A DNA stretch of 64,000 bases from Kribbella sp. CA-293567 (GCF_027627575.1 NZ_CP114065.1:1116001-1180000), one strand, 5' to 3'. Counted from the stretch's first letter, positions 54,882 through 64,000 are shown. Notes: a model not told the origin generated them from the sequence alone. Made by a program: numbers and translations.

Positions 54882-55961
54882 CTAGGCGACCGTCCAGGTG
54901 TCGGAGCCGTTGATCAGGGACTGCAGATCCCCACCGGACTGGGACTCCTTGGAGGTGGCCACCTGCTGGCGGACCTGATCGTCGTACGCCGGACGGTCGA
55001 CCGCCCGGAACACGCCGATCGGGGCCTGGTGCAGGACGCCGCCGTCGGTCAGGCGGGACAGCGCGAACGCGTACGCCGGGTCCTCGGTGTGCGCGTCGTG
55101 AATGACCAGATCGGACTCGCCGCCCGGCAGCTCCGCGACCTCACGGACGGCCAGCGACGCGAAGCCGTCGCGGACCACGCCGAGATGGCCGTCGGTGCCG
55201 AAACGGATCGGTTCCCCGTGCACCAGCGGGATGATCGCGTCGTCCCTGGTCTCCGGGTTCTTGATCGCGTCGAAGGCGTTGTCGTTGAAGATCGGGCAGT
55301 TCTGGTAGATCTCCACGAACGCCGTACCGCGGTGCTCGGCCGCGGCCCGCAGTACCGAGGTGAGGTGCTTGCGGTCGGAGTCGACCGTGCGGGCGACGAA
55401 GGTGGCCTCCGCGCCCAGCGCCAGCGAGACCGGGTTGAAGGGGTTGTCGACCGAGCCCATCGGGGTCGACTTGGTCACCTTGCCCGGCTCGGAGGTCGGT
55501 GAGTACTGGCCCTTGGTCAGGCCGTAGATCCGGTTGTTGAACAGCAGGATCTTCAGGTTCACGTTGCGCCGCAGCGTGTGGATCAGGTGGTTGCCGCCGA
55601 TCGACAGCGCGTCGCCGTCACCGGTCACCACCCAGACACTCAGGTCCGGCCGGGCCACCGCGAGCCCGGTCGCGATCGCCGGCGCGCGGCCATGGATCGA
55701 GTGCATGCCGTACGTCGAGAGGTAGTACGGGAAGCGCGACGAGCAGCCGATCCCCGAGACCATCGCCACGTTCTCGCGCTTGATCCCCAGCTCGGGCAGG
55801 AAGCCCTGGAACGCGGCCAGTACGGCGTAGTCGCCGCACCCCGGGCACCAGCGAACCTCCTGGTCCGACACGTACTCCTTGCGGTTCTGCGGTTCGGTGG
55901 CAGCCGGTACGCCGGCCAGCCCGCCCGGCAGGCTCGGCAGTCCGAGATCGACGGTGCTCAC
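54882..55961 (-). CDS. korB: 2-oxoacid:ferredoxin oxidoreductase, beta subunit (KorB)
   Basis: 359-aa ThDP-binding subunit. W-C-P-G-C-G-D-Y begins the cluster/ThDP region, and V-T-G-D-G-D-A-L-S-I-G-G-N-H with N-N-R-I-Y-G-L-T-K-G-Q-Y-S-P-T-S is the ThDP/Mg motif of 2-oxoglutarate:ferredoxin oxidoreductases. It pairs with KorA to oxidise 2-oxoglutarate (or a related acid) with ferredoxin as acceptor. GTG start overlapping the korA stop. The stop is in the CTAG at the edge of the MITE-like element. Confidence 0.93.
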   Translation of the reverse strand: MSTVDLGLPSLPGGLAGVPAATEPQNRKEYVSDQEVRWCPGCGDYAVLAAFQGFLPELGIKRENVAMVSGIGCSSRFPYYLSTYGMHSIHGRAPAIATGLAVARPDLSVWVVTGDGDALSIGGNHLIHTLRRNVNLKILLFNNRIYGLTKGQYSPTSEPGKVTKSTPMGSVDNPFNPVSLALGAEATFVARTVDSDRKHLTSVLRAAAEHRGTAFVEIYQNCPIFNDNAFDAIKNPETRDDAIIPLVHGEPIRFGTDGHLGVVRDGFASLAVREVAELPGGESDLVIHDAHTEDPAYAFALSRLTDGGVLHQAPIGVFRAVDRPAYDDQVRQQVATSKESQSGGDLQSLINGSDTWTVA

Positions 55962-57925
55962 AGTGCTCCCTCCGGGTGGTGGATGCCGTTCGGCTGAACC
56001 TTCAGCGCCTCGCCGTGGGTCAGCGCGGCAGCGGCCTCGCCGAGATGGCGGGCGTCGTCGTCGATCCCCTCGGTCTCCTCGACCAGGTTGCCGATCACCT
56101 CGGCCAGTTCGGCGGCGCCCAGCGGCATGCCGCGGACCTGCGCGTAGGAGACGACGTCGATCAGGTACTTCGCGCGCAGCAGCATCGCGAGCTGGCCGAG
56201 GTTCATCTCCGGCACCAGGACCTTGTCGTACCGCGCGAGCACCTCGCCGAGGTTCGCCGGGAACGGGTTCAGGTGCCGCAGGTGGGCCTGGGCGATCTTG
56301 CCGCCGACCTTGCGGACCCGGCGGACGCCGGCCCCGATCGGGCCGTAGGTGCTGCCCCAGCCGAGCACCAGCACCTTCGCCGTACCGTCGGGGTCGTCGA
56401 CCTCCAGTGGCGGCACGGTGATGCCGTCGACCTTCGCCTGGCGGGTGCGGATCATCAGATCGTGGTTCGCCGGGTCGTAGGAGATGTTGCCGGTCCTGTC
56501 CTCCTTCTCGAGACCGCCCACGCGGTGATCCAGGCCCGGCGTACCGGGGATCGCCCAGGCACGCGCCAGGGTCTCCGGGTCGCGGACGTAGGGAAGGTAG
56601 ACCGGTTCGCCCTTGTCGTTGGTCGCGTTCGGCTCGGTGGTGAAGTTCGGGTCGATGGTCGGCAGGTCGTCGACCGTCGGCACCTGCCAGGGCTCGGAAC
56701 CGTTGGCCAGGTAGCCGTCGGAGAGCACCATCACCGGAGTTCGGTAGGTGACCGCGATCCGGGCCGCCTCGACCGCGATCGAGAAGCAGTCGGCGGGGGA
56801 CTGGGCGGCGATCACCGGCAGCGGCGACTCGCCGTTGCGGCCGAACATCACCTGCAGCAGGTCGGCCTGCTCGGTCTTGGTCGGCATCCCGGTCGACGGG
56901 CCGGCCCGCTGGATGTCGCAGACGATCAGCGGCAGCTCCAGCATCAGCGCGAGACCGATCGTCTCGGACTTCAGGCTGATCCCGGGCCCGGACGACACCG
57001 TCACGCCGAGGGCGCCACCGAACGACGCACCCAGGGCGGCGCCGACCGCGGCGATCTCGTCCTCGGCCTGGATCGTGGTCACGTCGAAGCGTTTCAGCTT
57101 GGACAGCTCGTGCAGGACGTCGGAGGCCGGCGTGATCGGGTAGGCGCCGAGCACCAGCGGCAGACCGGTCCGCGACGCGCCCGCCACCAGGCCGTACGCC
57201 ATCGCGAGGTTGCCGGAGATGTTGCGGTAGGTGCCGGTCGCCATCCGGGCGGGTTTCACCTCGTACCGGACGGAGAACTCCTCGGCCGTCTCGCCGAAGT
57301 TGAAGCCGGCCCGGAACGCGGCGATGTTGGCGTCGCGGATGTCGGGTTTGCCGGCGAACTTGGTCTGCAGGAACTCGATCGTCGACTCGACCGGCCGCTG
57401 GAACAGCCAGGAGACCAGACCGAGGGCGTACATGTTCTTGGCCCGGGAGGCGTCCTTGCGGGACAGCCCGAACTCCTTCACCGACTCCACCGTCATACCG
57501 GTCAGATTCAGGCCGATCACGTGGTACGCCTCGAGCTCGCCGTTCTCCAGCGGGTTCTCGTCGTAGCCGATCCGCTTCAGGTTGCGGGCGGTGAAGTCGG
57601 CGGTGTCGATGATCAGGGTGGCGCCGCGCGGGACCTCGGGCAGGTTCGCCTTCAGGGCCGCCGGGTTCATCGCGATCAGGACGTCGGGCGCGTCGCCGGG
57701 GGTGAGGATGTCGTGGTCGGCGAAGTGCAGCTGGAACGACGAGACCCCCGGCAGGGTGCCGGCAGGGGCCCGGATCTCGGCCGGGAAGTTGGGCAGCGTC
57801 GACAGGTCGTTGCCGAACGATGCGGTCTCCGCGGTGAAACGGTCCCCGGTGAGCTGCATCCCGTCGCCGGAGTCACCGGCGAAACGGATCACCACGCGGT
57901 CGAGCTGCTTGACCTCGATCGTCAC
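55958..57925 (-). CDS. korA: 2-oxoacid:ferredoxin oxidoreductase, fused gamma-alpha subunit (KorA)
   Basis: 655-aa subunit. The N-terminal gamma domain opens V-I-R-F-A-G-D-S-G-D-G-M-Q-L-T-G-D-R-F. The alpha (pyrimidine) domain has L-G-A-Y-P-I-T-P-A-S-D-V-L-H-E-L, then Q-A-E-D-E-I-A-A-V-G-A-A-L-G-A-S-F-G-G and S-S-G-P-G-I-S-L-K-S-E. Together with KorB it offers an alternative to 2-oxoglutarate dehydrogenase. In Streptomyces the same pair sits next to a second nuo set. A TAAGAT at 58010-58015 (minus strand) could be its -10 box. Confidence 0.93.
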   Translation of the reverse strand: MTIEVKQLDRVVIRFAGDSGDGMQLTGDRFTAETASFGNDLSTLPNFPAEIRAPAGTLPGVSSFQLHFADHDILTPGDAPDVLIAMNPAALKANLPEVPRGATLIIDTADFTARNLKRIGYDENPLENGELEAYHVIGLNLTGMTVESVKEFGLSRKDASRAKNMYALGLVSWLFQRPVESTIEFLQTKFAGKPDIRDANIAAFRAGFNFGETAEEFSVRYEVKPARMATGTYRNISGNLAMAYGLVAGASRTGLPLVLGAYPITPASDVLHELSKLKRFDVTTIQAEDEIAAVGAALGASFGGALGVTVSSGPGISLKSETIGLALMLELPLIVCDIQRAGPSTGMPTKTEQADLLQVMFGRNGESPLPVIAAQSPADCFSIAVEAARIAVTYRTPVMVLSDGYLANGSEPWQVPTVDDLPTIDPNFTTEPNATNDKGEPVYLPYVRDPETLARAWAIPGTPGLDHRVGGLEKEDRTGNISYDPANHDLMIRTRQAKVDGITVPPLEVDDPDGTAKVLVLGWGSTYGPIGAGVRRVRKVGGKIAQAHLRHLNPFPANLGEVLARYDKVLVPEMNLGQLAMLLRAKYLIDVVSYAQVRGMPLGAAELAEVIGNLVEETEGIDDDARHLGEAAAALTHGEALKVQPNGIHHPEGAL

Positions 57926-58199
57926 TGGTCTGTCATCTCCAAGTCAGAGCTTGGGCCGGCCGTCCTCTGGCGAAGACAGGCCGATCCCCCGCGGTCGGGC
58001 GGTACCTCAATCTTAGGTCGCCGTACGAACGGAACCACGGACACGACGGCATGGTCCACAGCCTGGACCGACTTGACGCGCGAACCGGCCGGGGTGACTG
58101 AGAGCAGTCGTTCGCTTGCCAACTGCAGTCAGGTCCGGCAAGGTGTCTTCATCTGGCTGTGATCTATCCCGGGTGCCACTCGGGCTCGAGGGAGTTCCA

Positions 58200-59015
58200 A
58201 TGGGCGTTCGCCCGTTCTTTGCCCTGTTGGCCGCCGCGGTAGTGCCTCTCGCCGGCTGCGCCGCTACTCCGGCCCCGGCCGAGAGCGCCCTGTCGGTGCA
58301 GGACGCGAAAGCCGTACCGGCCGCGGTCGCGACGACTCCGGTCCGGACCGTGAAGATCACCAGCATCAGGACCACCGACGCGACCAAGGGCGTGCTGACC
58401 GTGGTCGGGCAGATCACGCCGGCGCCCGCGGCCAGGTCGCGGGTGTCGCTGCAGCGCTGGTCGTCGAGCGGGCGCAAGTGGGAGGAGATCGGCCACGGCG
58501 TCACGGCCGGTACGAGCATCACGATCCCGCCGACAGTGCCCGGATCGGTGAAGACGTACCGGTTGTCGATCGGCGCGCAGGCGCCGTACGCCGCGGCCGT
58601 CTCGCCGATGATCAGCTTCTCGCACTACGTCTACCGCGGGATCTTCAAGAAGCCGGTGCTGGCCGCCGGCGGCAAGGGGCACCCGCAGTTCAACGTCGTA
58701 CCGGCGAGTGAGGGTCCGCGGCGGGCCGAGGCCGAGTTGCTGGCCGACAGGGCCGGGCTGGTCTGGGGCGACGTCGACACCACCGGTTGCCGCTGGGTGC
58801 GCACGTGGCTGGGCAACATCACCGACGGCACGATCCGGGCGTCCCTGCTGAACGGCGCCAAGGTGGTCGGCACGACGGACATGAAGCAGGAGACCGAGAC
58901 CTGGCTGAACCGGGACATCCTCGGTGTCACCAGGCTCCGCCTGCAGGTCGCCGACCTGAAATCCGGCTACGGCCCGATCGTCGCCGTCGACGCGCTGCTG
59001 CTCTGCACCAATTAG
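58200..59015 (+). CDS. Putative lipoprotein
   Basis: 271-aa secreted protein. The N-terminus M-G-V-R-P-F-F-A-L-L-A-A-A-V-V-P-L-A-G-C has a clear lipobox (L-A-G-C), then an Ala/Pro-rich linker. The rest resembles a beta-sandwich of unknown function with a pair of cysteines (T-G-C-R and L-L-C-T). GAGGGAG precedes the ATG at 58200; upstream in-frame codons lack a signal. The 274-bp region before it is the divergent promoter with korA. Confidence 0.75.
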   Translation: MGVRPFFALLAAAVVPLAGCAATPAPAESALSVQDAKAVPAAVATTPVRTVKITSIRTTDATKGVLTVVGQITPAPAARSRVSLQRWSSSGRKWEEIGHGVTAGTSITIPPTVPGSVKTYRLSIGAQAPYAAAVSPMISFSHYVYRGIFKKPVLAAGGKGHPQFNVVPASEGPRRAEAELLADRAGLVWGDVDTTGCRWVRTWLGNITDGTIRASLLNGAKVVGTTDMKQETETWLNRDILGVTRLRLQVADLKSGYGPIVAVDALLLCTN

Positions 59016-59025
59016 TCTTGACCCC

Positions 59026-59379
59026 GTGCAGACCTACGGCGTCATCGGCGCGATCGTCGTCCTCGGCCTGCTCGGACTGCTGGGTGCGTTCGCGCTGAAC
59101 AAGGCGCTGACGATCACCTACTCGACCCCGGACAAGCTGAAGACCTACGAGTCCGGGGTGGACCCGGTCGGTGAAGGCTGGGCCCAGGTCCACATCCGCT
59201 ACTACCTCTTCGCCTACCTCTACGTGATCTTCGCCGTGGACGCGGTCTATCTCTTCCCCTGGGCGACTGTCTTCGCCTCGGTCGGGGTGGCCAGCCTGAT
59301 CGAGATGTTCGTGTTCCTGGCCTTCGTCACGGTCGGCCTGCTCTACGCCTACCGCAAGGGCGTCCTCAGCTGGACCTGA
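59026..59379 (+). CDS. nuoA2: Orphan second NADH-quinone oxidoreductase subunit A
   Basis: 117-aa three-helix protein. K-L-K-T-Y-E-S-G-V-D-P and R-Y-Y-L-F-A-Y-L-Y-V-I-F-A-V-D-A-V-Y-L-F-P-W-A are the NuoA loop and second helix, but the loop cysteine of the operon copy (Y-E-C-G) is serine here. In Streptomyces a complete second set (nuoA2 to nuoN2) follows korAB; here only A remains and the next gene is an unrelated dipeptidase. It lies 10 bp after the lipoprotein and may be relict or accessory. Confidence 0.92.
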   Translation: MQTYGVIGAIVVLGLLGLLGAFALNKALTITYSTPDKLKTYESGVDPVGEGWAQVHIRYYLFAYLYVIFAVDAVYLFPWATVFASVGVASLIEMFVFLAFVTVGLLYAYRKGVLSWT

Positions 59380-59454
59380 TCCCCTTCGCCGGCTCGCTCT
59401 GCGGGAGCGGCGACGTTATAGCGTGGCGGCACAGCCGACACCTGAGGGGCACCG

Positions 59455-60471
59455 ATGACGGATCTGCACGGCGACGCGGTAGTGGCCGACGCGCACAACG
59501 ACCTGCTGATGCTGGTCGCGCGGCGACCCAAGGAGAGCTGGGTCGAGTACTTCCGCGACCGCTGGATCCCGCAACTGCGGGCCGGCGGGATCGACGTGCA
59601 GGTGCTGCCGGTCTTCCTCGACCACGAGTTCCTGCCGGAGGGCGCGCTGCGGGAGACGCTCCGGATGATCGAGGCCGCGCACCGGATCGCCGAGGGCAAC
59701 GCCGACCAGGTGACGCTGTGCCGGACCGGCGCGGAGATCGACGAGACGGTCGCGGCCGGCCGGATCGCGCTGGTGCTCGCGCTCGAGGGGTGCCCGCAGA
59801 TCGACAAGGACGTCGAGCTGTTCCAGACCCTGGAGCGGCTCGGGGTCCGGATGGCGTCGTTCACGCACTTCGGCCGCAGCGCGCTCGGCGACGGCTCGGG
59901 TGAGGACGCGACCGGCAGCAGGCTGACGAAGGCCGGCGTCGAGGCGGTCGGGGCGCTGGAGGAGCTCGACGTACTGATCGACGTCTCGCACGTCGGCCGG
60001 CGCGGGGTCGAGCACATCCTCGAGCTGGCGACCAAGCCGGTCGTCGCCTCGCACTCGAGCGCCTTCGCGCTGCGCGAGCACCACCGCAACCTGACCGACG
60101 AGCAGTTGCGCGGGATCGCGGCCACCGGCGGGGTGGTCTGCGTCAACTTCTTCGCCGGTTTCCTGACCGGGGACCCGGCGCCGACCGTCGAACACCTGGC
60201 CGACCACATCGAGTACGTCGTGAGCGTGGCCGGGGAGGACCACGTCGGTCTCGGCAGCGACTTCGTCGACGAGGTGTTCGCGGAGAAGATCCCGGCCTGC
60301 GACCGGCCGCTGGTGATCGAGGGCGTGGACACCGCGATCCTGGTCCCGGGGCTCGAGGGACCGACCGGGATGCCGCTGGTCACCGAGGCGCTGCAGAAGC
60401 GCGGGATGCCCGACCCGGTCCTCCGCAAGGTGCTCGGTACGAACCTGGTCCGGGTCCTGCACCGGGCCTGA
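59455..60471 (+). CDS. Membrane dipeptidase-type M19 peptidase
   Basis: 338-aa M19 zinc dipeptidase. The metal motif H-x-D is in A-D-A-H-N-D-L-L, the bridging glutamate in L-A-L-E-G-C-P, and histidines in D-V-S-H-V-G-R-R-G and A-S-H-S-S-A. The substrate-site G-S-D-F-V-D-E-V is present. It would cleave dipeptides, including some D-amino-acid-containing ones. A 75-bp gap separates it from nuoA2. Confidence 0.92.
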   Translation: MTDLHGDAVVADAHNDLLMLVARRPKESWVEYFRDRWIPQLRAGGIDVQVLPVFLDHEFLPEGALRETLRMIEAAHRIAEGNADQVTLCRTGAEIDETVAAGRIALVLALEGCPQIDKDVELFQTLERLGVRMASFTHFGRSALGDGSGEDATGSRLTKAGVEAVGALEELDVLIDVSHVGRRGVEHILELATKPVVASHSSAFALREHHRNLTDEQLRGIAATGGVVCVNFFAGFLTGDPAPTVEHLADHIEYVVSVAGEDHVGLGSDFVDEVFAEKIPACDRPLVIEGVDTAILVPGLEGPTGMPLVTEALQKRGMPDPVLRKVLGTNLVRVLHRA

Positions 60472-60662
60472 TCCGGTCACCGAGAGTCACCTGACGCGAC
60501 AGCCGGAGATTGTTGCCTACTCACCGTTGGTCATTGCATCGGACAACTATCGTGTTCGGAAACCTCGCTCTGTAACGGTATGCGATTGAACTGTCGCCAT
60601 TTACCGAGATCGGAGTTACAGTCATTACCAGGGGGAACGGGGCGATTACGGGGCGGTGGGGC

Positions 60663-60908
60663 ATGTCTTGGCAACTCTGGGTATTGATTGCGGCGGCAGC
60701 CAGTGGAGTCGCGGCAGTGCTGCTGGTGAAGCTCAGCCAGGCGCAGGAAGTCTTCGAGCGCATCGTCGAGCCCGTTCCGAGACAGCGTCCGGACCTCGAT
60801 CTGATCCGTCCCGGCGAGCCGGTCAGAGCAGTTCGCCGGCCGGCTGCCAGGCCGCTCTGGTTCCCACAGACCGCCCATCCACAGCACCGGACGCGCGGCC
60901 ACCACTGA
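60663..60908 (+). CDS. Small single-pass membrane protein (81 aa)
   Basis: 81 residues with an N-terminal helix (M-S-W-Q-L-W-V-L-I-A-A-A-A-S-G-V-A-A-V-L-L-V) followed by a basic, proline-rich tail. GGCGGTGGGGC precedes the ATG at 60663. No family recognised. The 191 bp upstream are less GC-rich than the rest and hold no gene; they may contain its promoter. Real coding status is uncertain. Confidence 0.5.
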   Translation: MSWQLWVLIAAAASGVAAVLLVKLSQAQEVFERIVEPVPRQRPDLDLIRPGEPVRAVRRPAARPLWFPQTAHPQHRTRGHH

Positions 60909-61033
60909 TCGTGGCGCGCGCCTCCCGGTGATCGTGGGCGCTCACCCGCACGACCTCGGCTCCTGGGCCACCTACCCCCCTGGCCCCGGACCCCAGAGTG
61001 CGGCTGGGCGCCCACTTCTGTGCTCGGCAGGTG

Positions 61034-61846
61034 TCAGGCCCAGGGGTCGAAGGGGATGGCGGCAGGCTTGGCGGCGTTCAGCAGATTGCGGAAGCGGTCG
61101 TCCTTGTCGGTGATCTTGATGGTGGCCGCACCGAAGTTGGCGTTCATCAAGGTGTCGCGCAGGCCGGTGCTGGGCCAGCCGTTCCAGTCGACCAGCGGCG
61201 GATAGCGCCAGTTGTGGTAGTGGTTCTCCGGCGGCTCGTCGTTGGAGTTGGCCAGCCGGAAGAAGTGCGTGCTGGCGCCGTCCTTGTGGTAGACGACCTT
61301 CGGGTGCGAGCCGTCGAAGCGGACCTGTGAGCGGGGATAGGTCACCCGGGTGCTGTGCTGGGTCGTGGTCACGTACTCGACCTGGTTGGCCGCCTGGTTG
61401 ATCCACGAGATGACATGCTCGAAGTCGTGGCGGTGGCCGCCGAGACCACTGCCGGCGACCGCCTGGTCCTTCTCGAAGTAGCTGGCGTAGACGACCGCGC
61501 ACCAGCCGTTGTTGCACTTCGACCGGGCGTAGGTCTGGGAGTTGTCGAGGTCGGACTGGTCGCGGCAGTTGCCGTTGACGGCGCCGGTGGTGTTCAGCCC
61601 ACCGTTGAGGGTGCCGTCCGGGCCGATCGCCGGGGTGGCGTAGCACCCGTCGCCGTCGTAGTCGTACGCCGGGGAGAAGGACGACTCCCAGCCACCGGCG
61701 TTCTGCGGCAGGTGCGGCGGCGGGGCGGCCCAGGCGGCGGCGGCCGAAGTGACCATCAGCGCGGCGGTCCCGAGGGCGATGCCCAGCAGGCGGCGCCGGC
61801 GGCGTGAGGAGGTGGGGGCGGATTCAGGGGGCGACAGCTTTTTCAT
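61034..61846 (-). CDS. NPP1/NLP-family secreted protein
   Basis: 270-aa exported protein. A Tat-like R-R-R-R-R-L stretch and hydrophobic run to A-W-A-A precede the mature domain. The family signature G-H-R-H-D-F-E appears as G-L-G-G-H-R-H-D-F-E-H-V. Related proteins (necrosis- and ethylene-inducing peptide 1-like) from fungi, oomycetes and some streptomycetes bind plant sphingolipids or damage membranes. The start at 61846 was preferred to one 66 nt upstream. The tail has N-A-N-F-G-A-A-T-I-K-I-T-D. Its real role is unknown. Confidence 0.9.
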   Translation of the reverse strand: MKKLSPPESAPTSSRRRRRLLGIALGTAALMVTSAAAAWAAPPPHLPQNAGGWESSFSPAYDYDGDGCYATPAIGPDGTLNGGLNTTGAVNGNCRDQSDLDNSQTYARSKCNNGWCAVVYASYFEKDQAVAGSGLGGHRHDFEHVISWINQAANQVEYVTTTQHSTRVTYPRSQVRFDGSHPKVVYHKDGASTHFFRLANSNDEPPENHYHNWRYPPLVDWNGWPSTGLRDTLMNANFGAATIKITDKDDRFRNLLNAAKPAAIPFDPWA

Positions 61847-61970
61847 GCTTCGCTCTTTTCGGCAGGTCGCGGGGCGGTGCGAACGCTGTCGAGGATGACA
61901 CCTGCAGGGCACTTCGGTACATACTTCACGTGACCAAGAATCGACGCTGGGTGAACTTCAGGCTCCCGGC

Positions 61971-64000
61971 TCAGTCGAGCAGCCCGTCCCGCCGGGCCAC
62001 CGCGGCAGCCTCGGTCCGGCTGCGGACGCCCAGTTTGGCCAGGATGTTGGAGACGTGGACGCTGACCGTCTTCTCCGAGATGTAGAGCTCCCGGGCCAGT
62101 TGACGGTTCGTCCGGCCCTCGGCCAGCAGAGCCAGTACTTCGGTCTCGCGCGCCGTGAGCGTCGCCGGACCGGTGCCGGCTCCACCGGCCGCTCCGCCCA
62201 GCTCCTCGAGCAACGGCTTCGCGCCGAGCGCCCGAGCGGTGTCCGTCGCCAGTGCGACCTGCTCGTTGGCGTCGGCCACCCGGCCGGCTGCTCGCAGGGC
62301 CGCCGAGAAGTGCAGCCGAGACCAGGCCTGCTGATGGACGTCGCCGTACCCGAAGGCGTCGACCGTGCGGTGCCAGGTGGCGACGTGCTCGGCCGGAGTC
62401 GGGGGATCGAGGTCGGCCAGCCAGCGGAGACGCTCCCATTCCGCCTCCAGTCTGGCCAGCCACGCGATCCCCTCGACCCCCAGCACCCGGCCGGGCGGCA
62501 TGCCCTTCTCGGCCGTCGTCTGCCCGGCCGAGACCAGCTCGGCGCCACGGGCGACCAGCTCCTTGGCGGCGGTCGGCTCGTGGACGACGCGCTGGCAGAG
62601 CACCTGCAACCCCAGCGTCGAGAAGCGGATCCGGGCCATGAACCAGTCGGTCTGGAAGACGTCCGCGCACAGCGCCGTCACGTCGGCGAGCAGCTTCTCC
62701 GCCTCGGCCGGCTTGTTGAGCTGGCGATAGGCGTCGACGGCAGGCTGCAGCCCGATGACGGGCAGCATGATGTCGAGCGTCCACCACTTGCGCAGGCGCT
62801 CCATGTCCGCGGCGACCGACGTGTCACCGCGCCCACCCCGCACGGCCAGCCCGACCCCGCGCAACGCCGCCTCGGCTGCCGCGGGCGTCATCGAGTCGGA
62901 CTGGGCGGTGGCGGCGGCGTCGTCCCACTCGCCCATCACGAACTGTGTCAGCGCGAGCATCCGCCGCGCATCGAACCCGTACGCCGCCCACTGACGCCCC
63001 AGCTCACCCGCTCGCTGGTACGCATGCTGCAAGGCCGTCTTGGCGCTGGCCAGGTCACCCATCTCGTAGTGGTTCGACCCCAGCAGGAACCGGCTGCGAA
63101 CCTCGGCTGCCGGGTCACCGGCGAGCTGCGCCCGCACCGCGGCCTCCTCCAGCTGCCTGGCCGCGGCCACCGGGTCGCCGGCCCGCCGCCGCAACTGGGC
63201 GAGCGTGATGCCGGCATCCCCCGCGGCGGACTCCTGGCCCACCTCCCGGGCGATCTGCAGCGCTTCGTGCGCCCAGCGCTCCGCCTCCATCGGCCGACCG
63301 AGCGCATCCGAGACCCGCGCGTACATCGACGCGACCTGCGCCTTGAACACGCTGGCCGGCTCGTCCGAGGTCAGCCGCAGTGCCTGCGAGATCGCCTCGT
63401 TCGCTTCCTGGTCCTGGTCGATGATCAAGGCGATGTCGGCCAGCGGCATCAGCAACTGGGCCCGCTGCAGTCGCGGCGCGTCGGCCGGCAGCTCGGCCAG
63501 CGCCTTGCGCAGCAGTTTGAGCGCCCGCAGTTGCTGCGCGGACAGCGCTGCCGCTGCCGCGGTCTCGACGACCAGCCAGGTCTTGTCGATCGCCGCGTCG
63601 GCTGCGGCGTTCGGGTAGAGCTCCAGCGCCATCTCGTAGTGCTTCAACGCCTCCTGCGGCGCCGCCACCGAGATCGCCTCCTGGCCGGCCCGCACGCGTG
63701 CTTCGAAGGCGGTCGCCAGGTCGTGGGACCTGGTCGCGTGCCCGGCCAGCTCCGCCGCGGTACCGGCGACGGTCTGGTCCTTCAGCGCCTTCGCGTACGC
63801 CGCATGCTGCCGCACACGCTCGCCCGGCAACAGGTCGTCGTAGACGGCCTCGGCCAGCAGTGCATGCCGGAAGTAGTAGCTCGCGTTGCCCGGGTGCTCG
63901 ATGATGTGCGCGTCGATCAGCTCGCGCAGCGCGGCATCCAGCTCCCGGTCGGGCAGCCCGGCCACAGCGGTCAGCAGGGTGTGCGGAACGCGCCGGCCGG
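61971..64000 (-). CDS. LuxR-family regulator, large ATP-binding type (LAL), 5' end outside window
   Basis: The visible 675 codons or so are the C-terminal part of a long regulator; the frame remains open to the right edge. The final 60 residues are a LuxR HTH ([22 protein letters not shown] with [14 protein letters not shown]). Before it is a TPR-like helical region of about 500 residues. At the edge [14 protein letters not shown] and [13 protein letters not shown] match the end of the AAA/MalT-like ATPase. The target genes are not evident. Confidence 0.9.
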   Translation of the reverse strand, partial: GRRVPHTLLTAVAGLPDRELDAALRELIDAHIIEHPGNASYYFRHALLAEAVYDDLLPGERVRQHAAYAKALKDQTVAGTAAELAGHATRSHDLATAFEARVRAGQEAISVAAPQEALKHYEMALELYPNAAADAAIDKTWLVVETAAAAALSAQQLRALKLLRKALAELPADAPRLQRAQLLMPLADIALIIDQDQEANEAISQALRLTSDEPASVFKAQVASMYARVSDALGRPMEAERWAHEALQIAREVGQESAAGDAGITLAQLRRRAGDPVAAARQLEEAAVRAQLAGDPAAEVRSRFLLGSNHYEMGDLASAKTALQHAYQRAGELGRQWAAYGFDARRMLALTQFVMGEWDDAAATAQSDSMTPAAAEAALRGVGLAVRGGRGDTSVAADMERLRKWWTLDIMLPVIGLQPAVDAYRQLNKPAEAEKLLADVTALCADVFQTDWFMARIRFSTLGLQVLCQRVVHEPTAAKELVARGAELVSAGQTTAEKGMPPGRVLGVEGIAWLARLEAEWERLRWLADLDPPTPAEHVATWHRTVDAFGYGDVHQQAWSRLHFSAALRAAGRVADANEQVALATDTARALGAKPLLEELGGAAGGAGTGPATLTARETEVLALLAEGRTNRQLARELYISEKTVSVHVSNILAKLGVRSRTEAAAVARRDGLLD

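Overview
The window is high-GC DNA from an actinobacterium: strong GC third-position bias, many GTG starts, 4-bp ATGA/GTGA stop-start overlaps and TAGACT-like -10 boxes. Gene content and order (menA-menE-C-D, menF, menG, menJ, a complete nuoA-N operon, a polyprenyl diphosphate synthase, then korAB) resemble Streptomyces and Nocardioides/Kribbella-type soil actinomycetes. A Kribbella-like organism is my guess from protein flavour; no rRNA or other species marker is present.

Region 1 (1-34.5 kb) is a respiratory-quinone supercluster. It holds most menaquinone head-group genes (menF, menD, menC, menE, menA, menG), the likely side-chain reductase menJ, the fourteen subunits of proton-pumping NADH:menaquinone oxidoreductase (nuoA-N), and a trans-polyprenyl diphosphate synthase that probably makes the menaquinone tail. 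menB, menH and menI are not in the window. Interleaved are a GT-C mannosyltransferase, a DrrAB-type ABC exporter with a PadR regulator, and a second ABC exporter in one operon with a NarL-type two-component system. An 8-4-8 palindrome resembling the Rex redox-sensor operator precedes menJ-nuo.

Region 2 (34.5-51.5 kb) is mixed accessory and housekeeping DNA: a P-loop kinase, an Rrf2 regulator with a cupin target (a matching 19-bp motif lies in front of both), an HTH/Imm1-type operon divergent from a small resolvase-like gene, a Tat-exported PhoX phosphatase with a PHO-box-like repeat, RarD, a sugar-phosphate isomerase, a Trm11-like methyltransferase, an ECF sigma factor with a membrane-anchored partner, an M15 peptidase, a HAD phosphatase with a lactate-monooxygenase-like flavoprotein, an MFS exporter and a DUF445 protein.

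Region 3 (51.5-53.5 kb) is a compact three-gene operon, Xre HTH - ImmA/IrrE metalloprotease - PIN-domain nuclease. It has a clear promoter and a perfect 9-9-9 inverted-repeat operator overlapping the first ribosome site. It is the best candidate for a little-described stress or defence (toxin-antitoxin-like) system here.

Region 4 (53.5-64 kb) has a membrane-anchored zinc peptidase, a 93-bp MITE-like inverted-repeat element whose flanking CTAG bases supply the stop codons of both convergent neighbours, the 2-oxoacid:ferredoxin oxidoreductase korAB, a lipoprotein, an orphan second nuoA (apparently the last remnant of a second complex-I cluster), an M19 dipeptidase, an NPP1/NLP-type secreted cytolysin and the 3' part of a large LuxR-family (LAL) regulator running off the right edge. 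No tRNA, rRNA, CRISPR array or full insertion sequence was seen, and no gene-free stretch exceeds 300 bases.
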